A DNA stretch of 64,000 nucleotides from Epiperipatus broadwayi. Taxonomy: Eukaryota > Onychophora > Udeonychophora > Euonychophora > Peripatidae. Below the pieces are notes generated by a model, which was not told the origin of the DNA, searched no databases, and saw only the letters and a list, made by a program, of their open reading frames with translations. The position numbers and the translations under genes were made by a program. Shown piece after piece: positions 59,301-64,000 of this stretch (positions within the stretch are counted from its first letter, which is position 1; every line of letters starts with the position of its first letter). The stretch covers positions 5,265,576-5,329,575 of the forward strand of contig JAQFVV010000036.1 of the NCBI GenBank assembly GCA_028023455.1, given 5' to 3'.

Positions 59301-60195
59301 AAATTGCATTGCGTTACTGGTCATCAATCCATTATCATAATATTTTGCTAAATTATATGCTATTAGTTGCCACTTGCTTTATTTATCAGATTATCTAAAC
59401 ACTGCCACTTATTAATTCATTTTATTACTTAAAGATAAAAAGGGGGATATTAGATTATTAACTAATTTATTATGGTTATAAATTTGCGATGAAAGAAAAG
59501 CTGTACTAGTTGGATTAAGCAATGAAGATTGTGATTATTATTGTTTTATTATTAATCTAATTTCAGAGTAGTAGATTATGACATAAAATCCCTTATCATA
59601 TTTTGCTACCATATGTTTATTAACATATGAATAAATTTAAGAACCTGAGATTATTTCATTTGAGCTAGATGATTACTATTATTATTATTAGAGATAAAAG
59701 ATTAATACTTTAATTGTTAAATGAGTCTTAGTGATTAGAAGTTGCGGAAGTCATAAGAATACTATGTAGTTATTATGTGTAATAGTAGTATAAGGGGGGA
59801 TAGTGTTCTTATGCCATTGAGGTGGTATCCTGTGGAATATTGTCTCAATGTAATCTACCTTGTCACCAGTATTTCCACTTCTAGTCTCATGAATTCCTGA
59901 ATATTTATTTGGGTTAGTTTAAAACAGAACCTAAGTTAATTTTAAGAAACTTGAGCTAGTAAAGCATTTAATTGAATATTTCATTAATTATTAGAGCTAG
60001 AACCCGGTTAGGTGATTTTCACTATATTATATTTATTTTGGGGGAAGTGGAGATGCGGGAACGGGGCGGTTAGATTATGGCCCTCAACATGATTGGCCTG
60101 ATGTGTAGTGGAGCTACACACGATGACAAGGGCCGATATATATATATACACCTATTCATTCAGTGTACTGAATGTTTCTTATATAAGTAACTAGA
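56346..60195. other. Unclassified AT-rich sequence, possible non-coding transcript or LTR
   Basis: 3.8 kb with no reading frame of interest. Near 59095-59170 are AATAAA signals followed by a T-rich GTCTGAGTTTTGTTTTC stretch that looks like a polyadenylation region. Purine runs AAAAAGGGGGATA (59445), AAGGGGGGATAG (59791) and GGGGGAAGTGGAG (60041) resemble polypurine tracts. Without paired LTRs this stays speculative. Confidence 0.3.
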
Positions 60196-60199
60196 AAGA

Positions 60200-60360
60200 T
60201 TTGAACTTAGAATTTTTCAGTCTGTTTTCACCCCCACTCCATCTCAAGCAACAGACAAACATAACCACATCTTTGTCACATGTATGTGGTCATGTGTGTC
60301 AGTTATTTTAGATGAAGTGAAAGTGAATTTAGATTGAAAAATCCTAAGTTCAAATTCTTT
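60200..60360. repeat. Inverted dimer of the family A 3' end
   Basis: 60200-60265 is the tRNA-like end of family A on the minus strand (GATTTGAACTTAGAATTTTT, CTCCATCTCAAGCAACAGAC). 60268-60360 is the same end on the plus strand (ATGTATGTGGTCATGTGTGT, AAAAATCCTAAGTTCAAATT). The two point away from each other around a centre near 60268. No 5' half is present. Confidence 0.75.
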
Positions 60361-60380
60361 TATATATATATATATATATA

Positions 60381-61180
60381 ATGGTAATTAACTATTATAT
60401 ACAGTCTTTCAATCCATAGAAGTACTTTCAGTTAATTCCTTAACCTGCCTCAACTGCCATTACATTCAAAAACAAAATGGAAGCAAACGTTATCAACTCA
60501 AATCCCATGAATCTCAAATTTTAATGTTAACAGCTTGCCTATTAATTATATTCATTTTATTTCTATTTATTAAAATTGCCTCCTTAATTTTTCTTTTATT
60601 ATGGTTTCCATTTTCAAGAAAACTCTTAACACTTTCAATATCTAACTTAAATTTATATGTCCTTTCATGATCCAAGAAATCTGAAAAGCAGCCATTAAAT
60701 CATTATTTTTAAATTTTACACTTGTATAAACAACTCATGCTCCTTTAATCTTTTTTCAATACTGCACCTCGATTCACCAATATATGATAACATACATCCA
60801 CAAAAACTTTGATATGTAACATTACTTTTCTGCTTGAGAAGTATGACATTTTTAGACTTATTCACTAATTGATTAACATTATTTGTAACAAAAAATTAAA
60901 CATTAAATACATTCTTTTAAATATCCTTAAAAATTTCCTCTTGAGCATTTGGAATATATGAAATAGATATCCATTTGTTACTATCAATCTTCACCACTTT
61001 TAAACCATTATAACTCTTTTTAATTTATCATAAAATATTATTAATCTTCTATCTTATAACCAATTTCAAGCAATTCCTTGACAAATATCTCAATATTTTT
61101 TTTAATTTATCACACTGGTAACAACATGTTTTTTTATTACAAAACAAAAAAGATCTAAAACATGCCATCTTATGCATAAT
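60381..61180 (-). pseudogene. Penelope-like element, second pair, minus copy
   Basis: Minus-strand order: VVKIDSNKWISISYIPNAQE near 60940-61010, NNVNQLVNKSKNVILL near 60840-60890, FCGCMLSYIGESRCSIEKRL near 60745-60805, then FLDHERTYKFKLDIES-like and KRKIKEAILINRNKMNIINR near 60545-60600. This is the Penelope-like linker, GIY-YIG nuclease (CGC then YIGE) and C-terminal KRKIKEA-N-R block. Stops and shifts are scattered. The outer 3' end is AATGGTAATTAACTATTATA. Confidence 0.82.
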
Positions 61181-61189
61181 TGGTACTTT

Positions 61190-61637
61190 TGATTTACAAT
61201 TTATGTTGTGTATGAAATTGTTTGTGGATGTATGCTATCATATATAGATGAATTGAGGTAGGGTTATTGAAACAAGATTAAAGGAGTAAAAAAGTAAAAA
61301 ATAATAATGATTTAATGACTGTTTCAGTTTTCTTGGATCATGAAAGAACATGTAAATATAAATTTAAGTTTGATATTGAAAGTATTGAGATTCTTCATGA
61401 AGAGAGAAACCATAGTAAAAAAATAATAAAAGAGGCAATTTTAATAAATAGAAATAAAAGGAATATAATTAATAGACAAGCTGCTAATGCTAAAATTTGG
61501 GATTCATGGGATTTGAGTTCATGACATTTGCTTCTGTTTTGCTTTTGAATTTAACTCCAGTTCAGTCACATTAAGAAATTAATTGAAAGTACTTCTGTGG
61601 ATTGAAAGACTATATATAATAGTTAATTACCATTTTC
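61190..61637 (+). pseudogene. Penelope-like element, second pair, plus copy
   Basis: Head-to-head with the minus copy. VCGCMLSYIDEL near 61220-61255 is the decayed GIY-YIG core. The open frame 61315-61524 reads FLDHERTCKYKFKFDIESIE, KKIIKEAILINRNKRNIINR and QAANAKIWDSWDLSS, the conserved C-terminus of the element, still open for 69 codons. The sequence after the stop matches the minus copy to the shared end TATAATAGTTAATTACCATT at 61637. Copy identity is high by eye, so this pair is younger than the one at 29-30.6 kb. Confidence 0.85.
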
Positions 61638-61865
61638 ATTATTATTTTTAGTTTTTTAATTAACGGACATTTTATTTGTATATATAAATTACTCCTTGAA
61701 AAGTTTAAATGGATGCAGTTGATAAATTTACATTCAAATAACTATTAATAAATTTGTTTTTATCAAAATGTATATCAGCTTTTCCAGAATAATCATTTCA
61801 CTGCTGATAATATTTGTTCTTTTGGTCATTGCAGAAACATTCTAATTATAACCTATAACAAAGTT

Positions 61866-62000
61866 AAAAACAATAGATTTTTTTTTCTCATGTGTCATAG
61901 CATGATCCGGGGAGTGAACCCGCTAACCTGGGACAACTGCTTGAAAAAAAGCCTCGCTGACCTCTTGACCACCAATTCTTGACAAAAACAACTAGATTTT
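61866..62000 (-). mobile_element. tRNA-Gly-derived SINE, copy 4
   Basis: Target duplications AAAAACAATAGATTTT (61866-61881) and AAAAACAACTAGATTTT (61984-62000) differ by one inserted base. The minus strand reads GTCAAGAATTGGTGGTCAAG, GAGGTCAGCGAGGC, a T-rich disrupted anticodon loop, CAGGTTAGCGGGTTCACTCC (the same TAGCGGG duplication as copy 1), then CTATGACACATGAG and poly-A. It shares the subfamily mark of copy 1. Confidence 0.88.
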
Positions 62001-62103
62001 AATGCAGTTTTCTTAAATATTAAATATATAGATAATAATTTAAATTAATCTAGGACAGAGATAAAAAACTCAAAAATAATTAAAATAATGCTCTAGCACC
62101 AAA

Positions 62104-62115
62104 GGGGGGGGGGGG
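62104..62115 (+). repeat. G12 homopolymer
   Basis: Twelve consecutive G bases, unusual in DNA this AT-rich. It could be a polypurine tract, a replication or assembly artefact, or chance. Confidence 0.8.
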
Positions 62116-62119
62116 ATTT

Positions 62120-62700
62120 ACAAGCAGATTATTTTTTAACAATGTTTAAATTTTATTACCTAATTGATTCACTTATAATAGGCTTTTACTATCTTTGATA
62201 ATAAATTCTTTAGATAATTAGTTTGATTAAAATGTCTGCCCTGTCTATTAACTTTAGCTGATAAACACGACACATTTATTAAATCATCATAAAATAATAC
62301 TCAAACATTATATAGAAGCACACACAATACTTTTTTTTAAAAAAATGTAAAGTTTTTTTTTTTAATCATATTAAAATACAATAGACATCCTTCTTTTTTA
62401 TCTATGATTTTTTTTAAAGTATCTACTTTCTTTAAGCTGATTCTTATTTTACTTTTAAAGTATATTTTTAGAAAAATAATACGTCTTTTTTGTAACTAAT
62501 TTTTACATTTTTTTTCCACTTTTTCTATATAACATTTTCTTGCAAGATTATATATATAAGTATTATCATGTTTTAATTCATATTTTAAAAGCAAAAAATT
62601 ATAAACTTTACAATTTAAATAAAATAATATATTTATTTAATTTTAAACTCTTTTTATATCCTAATAAAATACTTCAAATCTTAAGCTGAGTCAACCCACT
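62120..62700. other. AT-rich DNA without recognisable features
   Basis: Nothing supported apart from short homopolymers. Confidence 0.5.
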
Positions 62701-62705
62701 TTGAA

Positions 62706-63825
62706 AAGATCAATATCATCATCATCAACAATTATCAATCGACTGAAGGATGAAAGTTTCTCAAAGTTAAATGCATCTTCTCTGCACGCTTTCTTATTTC
62801 ATCCATTCATCTCACATGTGGTTACTTTCTGGTTCTTTTACAATCTCTTGGAATCCAGTTTAAGATTTCAATTGTCCATCTATTATCATCTCTTCTAGAA
62901 ATATGTACAGCCCAACTCCACTTTAGTCTTTTAATTTTTTCAATGAGGTCAGTAACACCTGTTTGTTCTCTTACCCATATATTGTGTTTTCGATCTCTTC
63001 TAGTTACTCCCAACATGCATCTCTCCATACTTCTTTGAGTGGTCTAAAGTCTCTATATTACTCTTCTCTTAAGTGTCCAAGTCTCAGATCCATAAGTAAA
63101 AACTGGTAAAACACATTTATTAAAAACCTTTTTTATACCCATAGGCACATTTCATTTTAGTATCAAGTTATTTCTACCAAAGCACTTTAACCAAGTTTAA
63201 TTCTATGATTAATTTTATCCATTATGTTTCCATCTGTATTAGTAATCTGACCAAGGTATTTGTAACTGATAACTTCTTCTAACTCATAATAATCGATCTT
63301 TATTTTCATATTTTGAAAAAATCTATTAAACATTACTTTAGTCTCTTTTTAACTATTATCTTTAGTTCTACTTTCATCTGATAACTCCTGCAACATTTCT
63401 TGCAGCTCTAAAGCATTATTCGCAAGAACAACTACATCATCTGCAAAATTTAAATGATTTGAATAATCTCCATTTACTTTCATTCCTTTAGCTTCCCATT
63501 TTAATCCATAAAATACTTCTTGCAGCACTGCTGTAAAAAGTTTTGGAGATATGGAGTCACACCCTTTTCAATGTTGATTTTCCTACTATCATTATGTAAT
63601 CTAATTGTTGCTGTTGCATTTTTATAAATATTCTTTAAAATATGACAATATCCTGGATCTATACCTTAATGATCCAATGCTTTAATCACTGAAGAAATGT
63701 TTATAGAATCAAATGCCTTTTCATAATCTACAAATCCAAAGCATAATGGCAACTCATATTCATTTGTCCTTTCTATAATTTCTCTCATTACCTGGATATA
63801 ATCTACTGTACTAAAATCATTTTCT
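62706..63825 (-). mobile_element. RTE LINE, 5'-truncated copy 8
   Basis: Begins at its tail (ATCATCATCATCAACAATTA) and runs back through WTIEILNWIPRDCKRTRK, GVTRRDRKHNIWVREQTGV, YGSETWTL, the YKYLGQITN-type segment, FADDVVVLANNA-like motif C and motif A (GFVDYEKAFDSINISSVIKA near 63650-63745) to VIRTIDYIQVM-like sequence near 63825. It keeps the palm motif A lost in copy 1. A small deletion destroys motif B (RQG lost, near 63565). It is the second-longest copy at 1.1 kb. The clearest single frame is 62822-63028. Confidence 0.9.
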
Positions 63826-63829
63826 AACT

Positions 63830-63955
63830 TAATAGTACTAAGTTATCTTTCAGCAAATTCTCACCAGAATCATAAATTAACTGACTAACAATTCCGGGAG
63901 TAGGCTGAATATATAGTTGTGTAAAATATGCAAATTCTTGCAACAAGAAAGGAAA
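63830..63955. other. AT-rich DNA between LINE and SINE
   Basis: Nothing recognisable. Confidence 0.5.
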
Positions 63956-63956
63956 A

Positions 63957-64000
63957 GCATTGGTGGTTGAGAGGTCAGCACAGCAGTCTTACAAGCAGTT
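63957..64000 (+). mobile_element. tRNA-Gly-derived SINE, copy 5, cut by the window end
   Basis: GCATTGGTGGTTGAGAGGTC, GCACAGCAGTCTTACAAGC match the head of copies 1 and 3. The T arm and tail lie beyond the window. The usual GTCAA in front of the head has been lost. Confidence 0.85.

Noticed and set aside
1-64000. Bacterial, phage or plasmid sequence
   Set aside because: No operons, Shine-Dalgarno-led frames or long coding regions; SINEs, LINEs, microsatellites and poly-A tails show a eukaryotic genome.

Overview
This 64 kb window is intergenic or intronic DNA from an AT-rich animal genome; by eye roughly three quarters of it is A+T. Nearly everything recognisable is a transposable element or a tandem repeat, in various stages of decay. 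I find no convincing intact host gene, rRNA gene, functional tRNA gene, CRISPR array or bacterial operon. The element mix (RTE-type LINEs with trinucleotide tails, Penelope-like elements with GIY-YIG domains, a tRNA-Gly-derived SINE, KRBA2/Ginger2-like and hAT relics, TTAA-flanked MITEs, telomere-like repeats) points to an invertebrate metazoan. I cannot fix the phylum from sequence alone.

Layout. 1-3.1 kb: unassigned AT-rich DNA. 3.2-6.2 kb: a long foldback element split by a 2.1 kb RTE LINE, with an exact 11-bp target duplication. 6.4-8.3 kb: a tandem array of SINE-like units, itself invaded by a hairpin element, then an old LINE reverse transcriptase relic and the first copy of a dispersed repeat called family A here. 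10.8-11.8 kb: a KRBA2/Ginger2-like relic. 13.1-15.1 kb: family A split by an RTE copy, then another RTE copy. 15.9-17.7 kb: two hairpin elements and a TTAA-flanked MITE. 19.8-23.0 kb: an inverted family A dimer, a SINE, and a TIR transposon carrying telomere-like repeats. 24.6-26.6 kb: a Tx1/L1-like LINE relic. 27.8-30.8 kb: hairpin elements and a head-to-head pair of Penelope-like copies. 34.6-37.7 kb: SINEs, an RTE copy split by a 791-bp hairpin element, and a second copy of the TTAA MITE. 38.5-43.1 kb: a minisatellite, an LTR-like element, a possible coding relic, a roughly 350-400 bp satellite and a triplet repeat. 45.6-51.3 kb: three more hairpin elements, RTE fragments and a second LTR-like segment. 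54.2-55.2 kb: a hAT transposase relic and a short RTE copy. 56.2 kb: a promoter-like site. 60.2-64 kb: inverted dimers of family A and of a Penelope-like element, a SINE, an RTE copy and the start of another SINE.

The strongest theme is inverted duplication. At least ten loci are large hairpins or head-to-head dimers. Several share a one-sided tail around the motif TCATGTGAT, and four have exact direct repeats of 10-15 bp. That looks like target-primed retroposition of palindromic units (asymmetric hairpin retroposons) rather than ordinary cut-and-paste foldback transposition. It is my best candidate for something not well described.

No genes act together here. The functional links are between parasites: LINE machinery probably moved the SINEs and perhaps the hairpin units, and nested insertions give a relative insertion history.
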